Of a stretch of 57,982 bases of DNA, positions 1 to 7,923 are shown piece after piece. The translations under genes were made by a program, and so were the position numbers. The notes below the pieces were generated by a model. That model did not search any database and was not told the DNA's origin. It saw nothing but the letters and a program-made list of their open reading frames with translations. Position 1 is the stretch's first letter. Each line of letters opens with the position of its first letter. This DNA is from an uncultured Bacteroides sp. GTDB lineage: Bacteria > Bacteroidota > Bacteroidia > Bacteroidales > Bacteroidaceae. The stretch spans positions 1 through 57,982 of the forward strand of contig CALULP010000020.1 in the NCBI GenBank assembly GCA_944321495.1, given 5' to 3'.

Positions 1-1
1 G

Positions 2-115
2 AAGCAGGTGCCTATTCGTGAGCCGGATTTACTTATCGTCATGACCGGTGGGACTATGGCCTACACTCGTTCCGATGGAGTTAAAGTGATTCCTTTGGCA
101 TGCCTCAAAGATTAA
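2..115 (+). CDS. C-terminal fragment of a protein, possibly an AAA-type ATPase
   Basis: An open frame enters from the left edge and ends at a TAA at 113-115, giving about 37 residues including IREPDLLIVMTGG and DGVKVIPLACLKD. The pattern resembles the extreme C-terminus of Bacteroides AAA/DUF4143-type ATPases as I remember them, but too little is present to prove it. It lies 21 bases upstream of the next reading frame on the same strand, so it may be the first gene of that unit. Confidence 0.4.
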   Translation, partial: KQVPIREPDLLIVMTGGTMAYTRSDGVKVIPLACLKD

Positions 116-136
116 CCATTTAGCGAAGCTGTTTAT

Positions 137-373
137 ATGGACGATGATATGAAAGAACTTCACCATGATGACTGTCCCGATCAATCGGAAATGCAGGAAT
201 GGCTTGAAGCGAATCGAGAAATCTATACAGACTTTAAGAGTAAGATTCAATCAATCTTAAAGAACCTGCTGTGCGATAACCACAGTAAACAGATAGACGA
301 TGAGACAAGCAGACTACAAAGCATAATCTTGGAGGTAATGACCACAGAAGAAGAGGCTGCTGCAATGAGATGA
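137..373 (+). CDS. Small hypothetical protein, 78 residues
   Basis: The reading frame encodes an acidic, probably helical protein with no signal peptide and no motif I recognise. Its stop overlaps the start of the next frame (ATGA at 370-373), which supports translational coupling and a real gene pair. It lies in the AT-rich accessory patch left of tRNA-Met. No function can be assigned from the sequence. Confidence 0.45.
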   Translation: MDDDMKELHHDDCPDQSEMQEWLEANREIYTDFKSKIQSILKNLLCDNHSKQIDDETSRLQSIILEVMTTEEEAAAMR

Positions 374-880
374 TTGACAAATTCTCCAATGCCATAAAAG
401 ATGGGAATGTGTATGCCTGTTGCTTGTATTGCTATTTGGAACTGGACAATGGGCTTAATGAAATAGAATATGCCATGACCAAATTTGAGCAATCAGAGGA
501 TGCAAATATATTAAAGAAGGCATTCATGCCTATTTGGAGGACAAGAAATGTGAAACTCAGGAAGCAGTTGACAAGAATTTGAATTTGCTCAGCTTGCGTT
601 GCTGGTACTACGAACACCCCGAAGACTATCAGGAATTTACAAATCTTTTTGCCAATGCATACGAAGGTGATGTGACTTTCTTCCTTAAAGGCATGTCTTA
701 CTTGGCAGAGATGTTGCCTCCCAATGGAATTAAGGGCATTACAGAATTACTTGAAAGCCTTTGCCTAGGAACTGACAGCTATAATAAAGCCCAATTTACA
801 AGCAATCACCAGCAAGTTCATGAGAAATTGACAGCCTTGTTCGATTCCACGTTTAATCAAGGGGTAACAATACAGAACTT
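370..880 (+). pseudogene. Hypothetical gene broken by a frameshift and truncated by an IS remnant
   Basis: Two overlapping frames look like one original gene. The first runs from ATG 370 to about 530 (residues MIDKFSNAIKDG to AFMPIW). The second is readable from about 531 (LEDKKCETQE) through RCWYYEHPEDYQEF to about 870. A one-base change near 525-535, around the cctatttggagg stretch, would join them. The second frame continues to 995, but everything beyond about 860-880 is antisense to a transposase remnant, so the native C-terminus has been lost. The family is not recognised. The start overlaps the stop of the preceding small gene. That the two frames were once one gene is an inference from continuity, not from a known homologue. 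Confidence 0.4.
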
Positions 881-1301
881 ACTGCATAACAATTCCTTTG
901 CCAATACATTCCATACATCAAGATTCCTGTCGTCCACATTAGTTCCTGTGAGGCAGAAGGTTATGATTTTCCCACGGTCATTGCAGGTGAAATGAAACTT
1001 GAAGCCATGGCGCCAGCCCCTTTTCCTTTTTCCCTTTGTGACCATGCCCTTGAAAACCTTGTTGGCATACCGCCTCAGGTTGTGGCAGACGGGAATCATT
1101 GTACTGTCCACAAAGCTGGTGCCGGTACATCTGCCGAAAAGCGTAAAGCTTAAGGAAAAACATCAGTTTGAAGAATACACGGCTTTCCAGTTCCACAAAC
1201 CTGTTGTAAGATACCGCATCGGGAAATTCACGGCGCAAGTATATCCTGATATAGTGAAGGTAATAATGCTTGAAGTTGGCGAATGTCCCGAAACGGAACA
1301 C
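857..1301 (-). pseudogene. IS982-family transposase remnant, frameshifted and truncated at both ends
   Basis: Two minus-strand frames together match the middle of an IS982-type DDE transposase. The upstream frame (1301 to about 1140) gives FANFKHYYLHYIR, FPDAVSYNRFVELE and a hydrophobic segment. The downstream frame (about 1135 to 870) gives CTGTSFVDSTMIPVCHN, KVFKGMVTKGK, GWRHGFKFHF and TGTNVDDRN. The frames join if one T is restored in the run near 1133-1140 (TTTTCGGCAGATG). The D of FVDST and the DDR segment are typical of the family's catalytic core. The N-terminal hundred or so residues and the C-terminal third are absent, and no terminal inverted repeats are evident. It is a decayed fragment with no transposition capacity. 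Confidence 0.75.
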
Positions 1302-1380
1302 TATCTTTTTAGAGCTATTATCCCGAACTCATGTAAAAAAATAAAGCGGACGAAAAGAATGGCAAATATGCATGGCGAAA

Positions 1381-3072
1381 TTATATGATCGTGGAATCCT
1401 TTTCAACAAACTTCAAATCATGAAATTCTTTTACTAATGCAGTTGCAAGATTTCTGTTCAGACTAAAATATGGACATTTAATAGGCATTGTTTCAAGTGG
1501 ATTTTTAGGAGTGCCTTTTGTTTTATATCTAATACAGATATTTTCATGATTGTAGAAACCATTCACAGACCTTAAGTAATAGCATATTTCGCAAAGGCAT
1601 AATACCTTTTGCTGGTTATAACAGTGTAATACTGCATATTGTTTCATTGCCTTATAATTTCCATATCCGTTGGATATAATCATTTCATATACCGCACTCC
1701 TTTTCTTTGTACTAATGCAATTTTCTACTCCTATGTGGTATTTGCCACTTGAAAACAATGTAAACTTCAATATTTTACGGTCTACTTTCTCAAAAGGAAT
1801 AGTTTTTATATCCCTACTCTCAAAATTATAAAACCTAGCGTTTTCCTCACGCAAAGGCTCCTCATACAATTTGAAGATGTCGTTTTCACATCTTACTATT
1901 ACCTCTATAGTCCTATTTTTAAGGTTTTCGTGTTCTATGTGGCATGTGTCCGCATCAATGATTATAACTATTGCGGTTTTCAAATCATCACCTCGTTTCA
2001 AAACAGCATCATAAGAAAACAGCTTATTAGGGAATTTATATTCAATCTCACATGAATCATATCCATGTGCTTTCAAATTATAGGGTATTGGTATTGCAAT
2101 GGAGCAATCGGTCTCGTTAAAAAACGAACACTGATTTCCTTTTTCACATAAGTGTATTTGTGGAATATATACATCGAAATTTTGCTGGGTGTTGAATCTA
2201 CCATATAACACTTTCTTTGCTGCTTCATGCAGATAAAAATCATCTTCACATGGTGTATTTCCGTCTAAATGAAGAAATGAATAATTCCCCCAATCGTCAA
2301 CATCTATATATACTTCTTTGCCACAGGCTATACAAAAGTAAGAATGCTTGTTGGTATCAATTTCATCAAGATTGTGTAAGCTTACTATTGTATTTTGCTC
2401 ATCAACAGCAATATGACGTGACATTCTTTGCTCAAAATAGTACTCGTCATCAAAGTTGTGATATTGAGCATTACTGTTCTTATTGCAAATTAGAAATGTC
2501 TGTGAACTCTCATGATTATAAATCCATTTTCGACCTTCACAACTACTTTCAATATAACTTCTTACTTTTGTCGGGTCAAGTTCACATGTGTTTAAATCTA
2601 TTTCTACGCAGTCAACTCTCGCTGAAATAATTTTCCCAGCCTTTTTTACATCTACTTCGTGTGAGCGTTTGAACTCTACCCATATAACACAACCATCTTC
2701 TGTATATCCAATACAATCCGGGCGCAAAGATAATTCTTTAGCAAATACTTCTACCTCAATCTTGTCAAATGCCGTTTGTTTTCCAATCCCACCTTGCTGG
2801 ACAGGGGGCAACATTATGAGTTTATGTTCTTGCAAAATATCTTTTGCCATTTTGTGAAGAGCAGACTCTATTGCTCCGACGCAATCACTTCCGTTGGCAT
2901 GCGCAAAGTGATGAACTTTGCGATTTCCTCCGTTTTTGGCCACTAATTCACCCTTACAATGTGGGCAAAAACACTTGCATGCTAAACCTGTTGATACGCT
3001 GTCAACGTGTATCAATTTACCTTCCGCATCAAGTGCGTATGTCAAATATGGCTTCTGTTTAGGCTGTGGCAT
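1381..3072 (-). CDS. CoiA-like protein with zinc ribbon and PD-(D/E)XK nuclease fold, internally duplicated
   Basis: The 563-residue protein begins with a CoiA-like module. This has a zinc ribbon (C36-x2-C39, then H55 and H58 in KVHHFAH), a helix ESALHKMAKDIL (69-80), and a nuclease-like segment with PD at 118-119 and EFK at 133-135. This is the competence CoiA / restriction-like nuclease pattern. A second, weaker copy follows: C247-x2-C250, FLHLD around 266-270, DDFYLHEAAKKVL (277-289), FSYDAVL (352-358), then IIIDADT where EFK would be expected. The second copy has therefore kept the layout but lost the catalytic lysine. The family acts on DNA, but the substrate is unknown here. The gene is AT-rich relative to the trp region and stands alone in an accessory patch, so a role in DNA uptake, repair or defence is conjecture. 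Confidence 0.7.
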   Translation of the reverse strand: MPQPKQKPYLTYALDAEGKLIHVDSVSTGLACKCFCPHCKGELVAKNGGNRKVHHFAHANGSDCVGAIESALHKMAKDILQEHKLIMLPPVQQGGIGKQTAFDKIEVEVFAKELSLRPDCIGYTEDGCVIWVEFKRSHEVDVKKAGKIISARVDCVEIDLNTCELDPTKVRSYIESSCEGRKWIYNHESSQTFLICNKNSNAQYHNFDDEYYFEQRMSRHIAVDEQNTIVSLHNLDEIDTNKHSYFCIACGKEVYIDVDDWGNYSFLHLDGNTPCEDDFYLHEAAKKVLYGRFNTQQNFDVYIPQIHLCEKGNQCSFFNETDCSIAIPIPYNLKAHGYDSCEIEYKFPNKLFSYDAVLKRGDDLKTAIVIIIDADTCHIEHENLKNRTIEVIVRCENDIFKLYEEPLREENARFYNFESRDIKTIPFEKVDRKILKFTLFSSGKYHIGVENCISTKKRSAVYEMIISNGYGNYKAMKQYAVLHCYNQQKVLCLCEICYYLRSVNGFYNHENICIRYKTKGTPKNPLETMPIKCPYFSLNRNLATALVKEFHDLKFVEKDSTII

Positions 3073-3080
3073 GAATTAGT

Positions 3081-3476
3081 CTAATATATTTGCCAAATTC
3101 CGCGATTTTCTTTATCCATATTCCACTGAACCTGCCAAACTCTGCCATCTATTTGATCAAGAAGAATAAAATTATAAGTGTTTTCTGTCGGATAAAGAAA
3201 GAAACGGCCAAGCTTTGCATCTTCGCCTTCTGATAAGGGTTTACTATTTAATTCATACTGCATGGCATTTCCATCAGTACTATATTGCACATGTACAATT
3301 ACTCCTGTTCGCGTATCCAATTTCAAAAAAGTCCAACGATTATTTGTTTGATACAGGCGAAAATTTACATTGCTATCAGGAGAGGCAACCGTAGTTTTTG
3401 TATTAGAAATAGAGGTCTGTGCTTTTATTGATGCAAAAGATAATAGGCACAAGAAGAATACTAACAGCTTTTTCAT
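3081..3476 (-). CDS. Small secreted hypothetical protein, 131 residues
   Basis: Starting at ATG 3474-3476, the protein has a clear signal peptide (MKKLLVFFLCLLSFASIKAQ), with probable cleavage after the AXA-like SIKA. The mature 110 residues contain repeated beta-strand-like segments (NRWTFLKLDTRTG, YNFILLDQIDGRVWQVQW), suggesting a small periplasmic beta domain. Longer upstream in-frame starts would bury the signal peptide, and an AAAGAG precedes the chosen ATG. The gene is 8 bases downstream of the CoiA-like gene start on the same strand, so it is transcribed towards it. The family is unrecognised. Confidence 0.6.
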   Translation of the reverse strand: MKKLLVFFLCLLSFASIKAQTSISNTKTTVASPDSNVNFRLYQTNNRWTFLKLDTRTGVIVHVQYSTDGNAMQYELNSKPLSEGEDAKLGRFFLYPTENTYNFILLDQIDGRVWQVQWNMDKENRGIWQIY

Positions 3477-3690
3477 AATCTCTTTGTTAATAAATGAATC
3501 TTTTTGAGCAATGTATATCGAATGTAGTTTGCTCAATTCAAAAGCAAATATAATCAATTTTCTTGATTATATTACTCTAATTCAATAGAAAAAGCATGTA
3601 AAATCTTTGTAAACCTATGAAAATTCAAAGGGTCACTATTGCAGAGTTTCGCTTCAAAAAGGTCATCTGAAGGTCACTGTATAAAAGAAA

Positions 3691-3718
3691 AAGCACCTAC
3701 AAATCTTTGTAAGTGCTT
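3691..3718 (-). terminator. Rho-independent terminator downstream of tRNA-Met
   Basis: AAGCACCTACAAA pairs with TTTGTAAGTGCTT with one mismatch around a two-base loop. Read on the minus strand the stem is followed by TTTCTTTTATAC. It begins 12 bases past the 3' end of the tRNA gene, the expected place for its terminator. Confidence 0.75.
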
Positions 3719-3729
3719 GATTCCCTTCG

Positions 3730-3803
3730 TGGACCAGCCAGGGCTTGAACCTGGGACCTCCAGATTATGAGTCTGTTGCTCTAACCAACTGAGCTACAAG
3801 TCC
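3730..3803 (-). tRNA. tRNA-Met (CAT anticodon)
   Basis: On the minus strand the sequence starts GGACTTGTAGCTCAG, has a D-arm AGCTCAGTTGGTTAGAGC, an anticodon loop CTCATAA (anticodon CAT), and a T-arm with GGTTCAAGCC, and ends TGGTCCA. CCA is not encoded, as is common in Bacteroidetes. The acceptor stem pairs well apart from a T-T mismatch. From the sequence alone an elongator Met and a lysidine-modified Ile(CAT) cannot be separated with certainty. Its 3' end faces the accessory patch at 1-3.6 kb. Confidence 0.92.
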
Positions 3804-3832
3804 GATGTACCCGCAGTGGCGGATAGCGGGGA

Positions 3833-3864
3833 CAAAAGTAGTCCTTTTCGTTGAGATATGCAAG
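3833..3864 (-). promoter_or_regulatory. Probable promoter of tRNA-Met
   Basis: The minus strand reads TACTTTTG (3833-3840), matching the Bacteroidetes -7 box TAnnTTTG. A CTTG lies 20 bases upstream (3861-3864) as a weak -33 element. It ends about 30 bases before the tRNA gene. Confidence 0.5.
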
Positions 3865-3881
3865 CGTTTCGCGGGAAAAAG

Positions 3882-6020
3882 CTATTCTTTCATCTGCAAC
3901 TCTTCCACCAGGTGGGCGGCATGGCCGTATTTCTCCATGATGAACAGGATGTAGCGTATGTCCACGCCGATGCAGCGTTGGGTTTTCGGCTCATACATCA
4001 GGTCGCTGCTCATGGCCTCCCAGTTCCCGTCGAAAGCAAGGCCCAGCAGTTCGCCTTGGCTGTTGAACATGGCGCTGCCCGAGTTCCCGCCCGTGATGTC
4101 GTTGTTGGAGATGAAACACACTTTCATTTGCCCGTCCCGGTCGGCATAGCGGCCGAAGTCGCCCGACGTGAGCAAGTCCAGCAATTCGGGTTGTACGGCA
4201 AAGTCGTTATCGCCCGCATGGGCTTTCGCCTTTTCCAAGATGCCTTTCGTCGTGGTGTAGTAATTGTAGTGCGCGCCGTCGAAAGGCGTGTAGCCGCACA
4301 CCGTGCCAAAGCTGAGGCGCAGTGTGGAGTTAGCATCCGGATAGAAGTTGCGCAAGCGGTTCATGCGGCGTATGGCGGCCGTTAGCATTCGTTCGTCGCG
4401 CTCTATGTTGAGCGAGGCTTGCTGCATCTGCAAGTTCATCTCGAACGCTTTTGTAATCAAGTCGATGACCAGGCTGATGGCGGGGTCTTCGTAGAGGTTG
4501 AAGGTGGAGTCCCGTTCCAGGAAACGTTTCAGTCCACGTGGGGTTACCAGTTCAGAGTGGGCGTACAGACTGTCCACGTAGGCGCGTGAGTTGCCCGCAT
4601 ACAAGGTGTCGATGGCCAGATAGTTCAAAGGCAGGTATTCGGGGCTGACTTGTTTGCGGTACTCGTCGAGCATGGCGGCAAACACTTCCTTGTCGATGTC
4701 CACGTCAAGGTCGGCATACTGGTCGGTTATGGCTTCGAGGGCAGCCACTACCCTGGAGTGCTCATCTTCCACGTCAAAGTTCAGGATGGCAAAGGCCAGT
4801 TGCACCAGTTCGGGGCCGTTAAGGAACGATTCCATGAAGTAGGCCTGTGCGCGGTTCACCTCACGGCGGTTTTTATAGTTCAGTTCCAAGTCGGTAAAGA
4901 GGTGCAACAGCCGGGCGCGTTCCGTCGGGGTGTCGCGTATCCATTGGCGCACTTCGCTTTCCAAAGCCCTCTTCTTCTCCAGTACATGCAGGCGGCGGAT
5001 GGCCCGGTTCATGCCGATGGCATTCTTCCAGTAGTTGGAACTTTCATCATATTTGGAGGCATATTTCAGCCGGATGCTGTCGCGCCGGTCTATCTCCCGT
5101 TTCCAGATGGCTTGCTTTACGCCACGTATGTCGATGCGTGCCTGGTTCTCGCCCGTCATCATCTCCTCGATGCCGAAAGAGGATAGGTAGCGTTCCGTGG
5201 TGCCGGGGTAGCCCAGCGTCATGCAGAAAGAGCCCTCCCGGTAGCCGTCGAGGGACACGGGGGCAACATACGCGGGATGGTAAGGCACGTTGTCGGGGGA
5301 GTAGCCGGCAGGGCGGTTGCCTTTGGGCGAAGCATAGATGCGGAACACGGCAAAGTCGCCCGTATGGCGGGGCCACTGCCAGTTGTCGGTGTCCCAGCCG
5401 AACTTGCCGACGGAGGTGGGCGGTGCGAAGACCAGCCGCACGTCATTGTAGTCGCGGTAGACGGAGAGCCAGAATTCATTGCCGCCATAGTAAGCATCGA
5501 CAATACCCACCTGGGTGGAGTCTTGCAGGTAGATTTCCTCCTGGATGGCAAGGCATACCGAATCGGTAGCCTGATGGCGGGCAAACTCGTCCATGCCGGG
5601 CTTTACGGCGGAGAGCACGCGGCGCGTCACGTCCTCTTGGCGCAGCATGAAGCGCACGTACAGGTCAGGGCAGGGAAGCTCCTCGCCGTGATTCTTTGCC
5701 ACGAAGCCGTCCTGCAGGTAGTCGTGCTCCAGGCTGGAGAGTTGCTGGATACTGCTGAAACCGCAGTGGTGGTTGGTCAGCACCAGTCCGTCGGGGCTGA
5801 CCACCACGCCCGAGCAGAAACCTCCGAAACTCACCACTGCGTCCTTCAGTGAGGCTTTCCGCGGGTGATACAGTTCCTTGGCAGGCAGTTGCAGTCCCAG
5901 TTCTTTGAGGGTGCGGCGGGTGTCCTTGTCTAAGTTGCCCAACATCCACATGCCTTCGTCGGCCAGGACGGGCAGGGCAACCAGCGCTATCAGTAGGGAA
6001 AGGATGGCATTCTTCTTCAT
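3882..6020 (-). CDS. S46-family dipeptidyl-peptidase, DPP7 type
   Basis: The 712-residue exported serine peptidase has a signal peptide ending near ALPVLA-DEG (residue 20). The S46 family releases dipeptides from the N-termini of oligopeptides in the periplasm and feeds amino-acid catabolism. The chymotrypsin-like catalytic residues are visible: His85 in TNHHCGF and the nucleophile Ser at about 647 in GGNSGSA. Eighteen residues after the Ser the sequence is FDGNWE. In Porphyromonas gingivalis a Gly at this point (Gly673) marks DPP7, with hydrophobic P1 preference, whereas an Arg marks DPP11, with acidic P1. I infer the DPP7 type from this. Length and layout are normal for the family. It starts 12 bases after the flippase stop on the same strand, so the two are probably cotranscribed. 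Confidence 0.93.
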   Translation of the reverse strand: MKKNAILSLLIALVALPVLADEGMWMLGNLDKDTRRTLKELGLQLPAKELYHPRKASLKDAVVSFGGFCSGVVVSPDGLVLTNHHCGFSSIQQLSSLEHDYLQDGFVAKNHGEELPCPDLYVRFMLRQEDVTRRVLSAVKPGMDEFARHQATDSVCLAIQEEIYLQDSTQVGIVDAYYGGNEFWLSVYRDYNDVRLVFAPPTSVGKFGWDTDNWQWPRHTGDFAVFRIYASPKGNRPAGYSPDNVPYHPAYVAPVSLDGYREGSFCMTLGYPGTTERYLSSFGIEEMMTGENQARIDIRGVKQAIWKREIDRRDSIRLKYASKYDESSNYWKNAIGMNRAIRRLHVLEKKRALESEVRQWIRDTPTERARLLHLFTDLELNYKNRREVNRAQAYFMESFLNGPELVQLAFAILNFDVEDEHSRVVAALEAITDQYADLDVDIDKEVFAAMLDEYRKQVSPEYLPLNYLAIDTLYAGNSRAYVDSLYAHSELVTPRGLKRFLERDSTFNLYEDPAISLVIDLITKAFEMNLQMQQASLNIERDERMLTAAIRRMNRLRNFYPDANSTLRLSFGTVCGYTPFDGAHYNYYTTTKGILEKAKAHAGDNDFAVQPELLDLLTSGDFGRYADRDGQMKVCFISNNDITGGNSGSAMFNSQGELLGLAFDGNWEAMSSDLMYEPKTQRCIGVDIRYILFIMEKYGHAAHLVEELQMKE

Positions 6021-6032
6021 GTCGTTCAGGGT

Positions 6033-7481
6033 TTATTTCTTCTTGATGAATCGGTTGACAATAGGTATCTGCGACAGTGGCAGGTCGCGTCTTATGATGT
6101 AGATGATGAAGATGGCCAGCAGCACGGTGCGGTGTACCATGCGCAGCCCGAAGCTCTTTATCTCCGGCATTGTGCCCAGGGCGTAGAGCAGGGCTGCCAG
6201 CAGCACGTAGCCTCCGATGGACTTGAGGTCGTAGCGGATGGGGTATTTTCTTTGCCCCACAAAGTAGGACAGCAGCATGGCTGTGCCGTAGCCTGCGAAG
6301 CCCGCCCACGCACAGGCCATGTACCCGAAGCGGGGGATGAGCAGCACGTTCAGTGCCACCAGCACCGTGCAGCCTGCCAGCGAGAACCAGGCGCCCCAGC
6401 GTGTCTCGTCAATCAGCTTGTACCAGAAGGAGAGGTTGAAGTACACGCCCATGAAGATTTCCGCCATCATCACCACCGGCACCACGCGCAGCCCTTCCCA
6501 GTAATCGCGCCCGATGAGGTAGCGCAGGATGTCGAGGTAGAACACCACTGCCAGAAAAGCCAGCAGGGTGAAGATGATGAAGTACTTCATGCCCTGGGCA
6601 TACGTCTCGCGGTTGTCCTTGTCCCGGCTCTTGCCAAAGACAAACGGCTCGTAGGCATAGCGGAAAGCCTGGGTCAGCATCGCCATGATCATGGCAATCT
6701 TGCTCGCCGCTCCGTAGATGCCCAGCTGCACGATGCCCTCCTCCTTGTCCGGGTAGACGAAGGGGAAGATTATCTTGTCTGCCACCTGGTTCAGGATGCC
6801 CGCCAGCCCCAATACCAGCAGGGGCAGGCAGTAGCGCAGCATGCGGCGCAGCAGTTCGCGGTCCAGCACATAGCGGAATCCCCTCAGCTCGGGCACCATG
6901 CACAGCATGATGGCGGACGTGCAAAGTAAGTTGAACAGGAACGCCTTACCTACGTCCGTGCCCCCCATGCCCACGTAATAGGCTAAGTTCATTGCGATGT
7001 TCAGCCCGATGAACAGCAGCTTCAGCGCGGCAAAGCGCAGCGGGCGGCGCTTGTAGCGCAGGTAGGCAAAGGGAATGCTCTGTATGGCGTCCATCGCCAC
7101 CACAATCATCATCATGCCCACGTACCACGGATGCGCGCCGTAGCCCAGCCACTCCGCAATGGGCTGCAGCAACAACAGTCCCACGGTCACGAACGCCAGC
7201 GACCCCGCCCCCACGCTGAGCAGGGCGGTAGAATACACGCGCTGCGGGTCGTCCTTCCCGTTGTTGGCAAAGCGGAAGAAGCCCGTTTCCATGCCGCAGG
7301 TCAGCATCACCAGTGCCAGTGCCACCCAGGCGTAAATGTTGGTCACCACGCCGTAGCCGCCCTCCTGCATGGGCAGTGCCAAGGTGTACACCGGCACCAG
7401 CAGGTAGTTGAGGAACCGCCCCACGATGCTGCTCAGCCCATAGATGGCGGTGTCTTTAGCAAGGGATTTTAGATTTGCCAT
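6033..7481 (-). CDS. Polysaccharide/lipid-linked oligosaccharide flippase (MOP superfamily, Wzx-like)
   Basis: The 482-residue integral membrane protein has about 12-14 hydrophobic segments. Its N-terminus, KDTAIYGLSSIVGRFLNYLLVPVYT, is typical of polysaccharide biosynthesis flippases that move undecaprenyl-linked oligosaccharides across the inner membrane. It ends with a basic tail (VNRFIKKK). No glycosyltransferases lie nearby, so the substrate (O-antigen, capsule or another lipid-linked glycan) is unknown. The start codon is 4 bases from the inner edge of a TTAGTGA heptamer array (7486-7520), so its 5' untranslated region consists of that array if it is transcribed from upstream. Confidence 0.85.
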   Translation of the reverse strand: MANLKSLAKDTAIYGLSSIVGRFLNYLLVPVYTLALPMQEGGYGVVTNIYAWVALALVMLTCGMETGFFRFANNGKDDPQRVYSTALLSVGAGSLAFVTVGLLLLQPIAEWLGYGAHPWYVGMMMIVVAMDAIQSIPFAYLRYKRRPLRFAALKLLFIGLNIAMNLAYYVGMGGTDVGKAFLFNLLCTSAIMLCMVPELRGFRYVLDRELLRRMLRYCLPLLVLGLAGILNQVADKIIFPFVYPDKEEGIVQLGIYGAASKIAMIMAMLTQAFRYAYEPFVFGKSRDKDNRETYAQGMKYFIIFTLLAFLAVVFYLDILRYLIGRDYWEGLRVVPVVMMAEIFMGVYFNLSFWYKLIDETRWGAWFSLAGCTVLVALNVLLIPRFGYMACAWAGFAGYGTAMLLSYFVGQRKYPIRYDLKSIGGYVLLAALLYALGTMPEIKSFGLRMVHRTVLLAIFIIYIIRRDLPLSQIPIVNRFIKKK

Positions 7482-7485
7482 GTTA

Positions 7486-7520
7486 TTAGTGTTTAGCGGT
7501 TAGTGATTAGTGGTTAATGA
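7486..7520. repeat. TTAGTGA heptamer array, left arm flanking the four-helix-bundle gene
   Basis: Five contiguous heptamers are present: TTAGTGT, TTAGCGG, TTAGTGA, TTAGTGG, TTAATGA. The array is the inverted counterpart of 7889-7923. Compared heptamer by heptamer with the other arm, 29 of 35 positions agree. The last codons and stop of the four-helix-bundle gene lie inside it. Confidence 0.9.
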
Positions 7521-7877
7521 CGGGGCATGCGACTTTGCTGTCTTGATGCTGCTGGTCAACAGTTTCATGATTTCCTCGGCATCCGCATAGATACTTTTGT
7601 ATTCCTGCTCCGACAGGTATTCGGTTTCATACAGTAATTCCAGCCAATACAATGTCTCGCTGCATTCTTTTTGGGCAATGGCATATTTGTGGATGAAATC
7701 GGGTTTACTCTCAGCAAACTCGCCTTCACGTTGGGTGGCACCTATCGCGGTCCCCGAACGCAGCAGTTGTTTGGATAACACCATTTCTCTTTTTTCCTTA
7801 GTGATATACTGGTATAGTTTAATGATTCGTATGGCAAAAGCCTTGCTTTTGCTTCTTAATACTCCGTCCCGTATCAT
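7500..7877 (-). CDS. Four-helix-bundle protein, S23/23S rRNA intervening-sequence (IVS) family
   Basis: The 125-residue protein has the family hallmarks: KSKAFAIRIIKLYQ near the N-terminus, then LSKQLLRSGTAIGA and ETLYWLELL. The family forms small oligomeric helical bundles. Members are encoded inside hairpin-forming intervening sequences of 23S rRNA in some bacteria, and relatives serve as accessory (Avd) proteins of diversity-generating retroelements. No reverse transcriptase is present here. The gene sits between two inverted TTAGTGA arrays: its stop lies in one, and its start is 12 bases inside the other. This places the gene exactly in the loop of a large potential hairpin. It lies between ruvB and the flippase on the same strand. 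The biochemical role is unknown; nucleic-acid binding is plausible from the family. Confidence 0.88.
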   Translation of the reverse strand: MIRDGVLRSKSKAFAIRIIKLYQYITKEKREMVLSKQLLRSGTAIGATQREGEFAESKPDFIHKYAIAQKECSETLYWLELLYETEYLSEQEYKSIYADAEEIMKLLTSSIKTAKSHAPSLTTNH

Positions 7878-7888
7878 CTCTGTTCCCT

Positions 7889-7923
7889 TTATTAATCACT
7901 CATCACTAACCGTTAGTCACTAA
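7889..7923. repeat. TTAGTGA heptamer array, right arm flanking the four-helix-bundle gene
   Basis: Read on the minus strand there are five heptamers: TTAGTGA, CTAACGG, TTAGTGA, TGAGTGA, TTAATAA. The second carries the ACGG variant and the innermost TTAAT, as in the other arrays of this window. The ruvB stop codon (7913-7915) and its last codon fall inside the array. Confidence 0.9.

Noticed and set aside
999..1388. 129-codon plus-strand frame
   Set aside because: It is antisense to the IS982 transposase remnant and has no protein-like features of its own.
7500..7877. Four-helix-bundle gene as part of a diversity-generating retroelement (Avd)
   Set aside because: No reverse transcriptase, template repeat or variable-repeat gene is found nearby.
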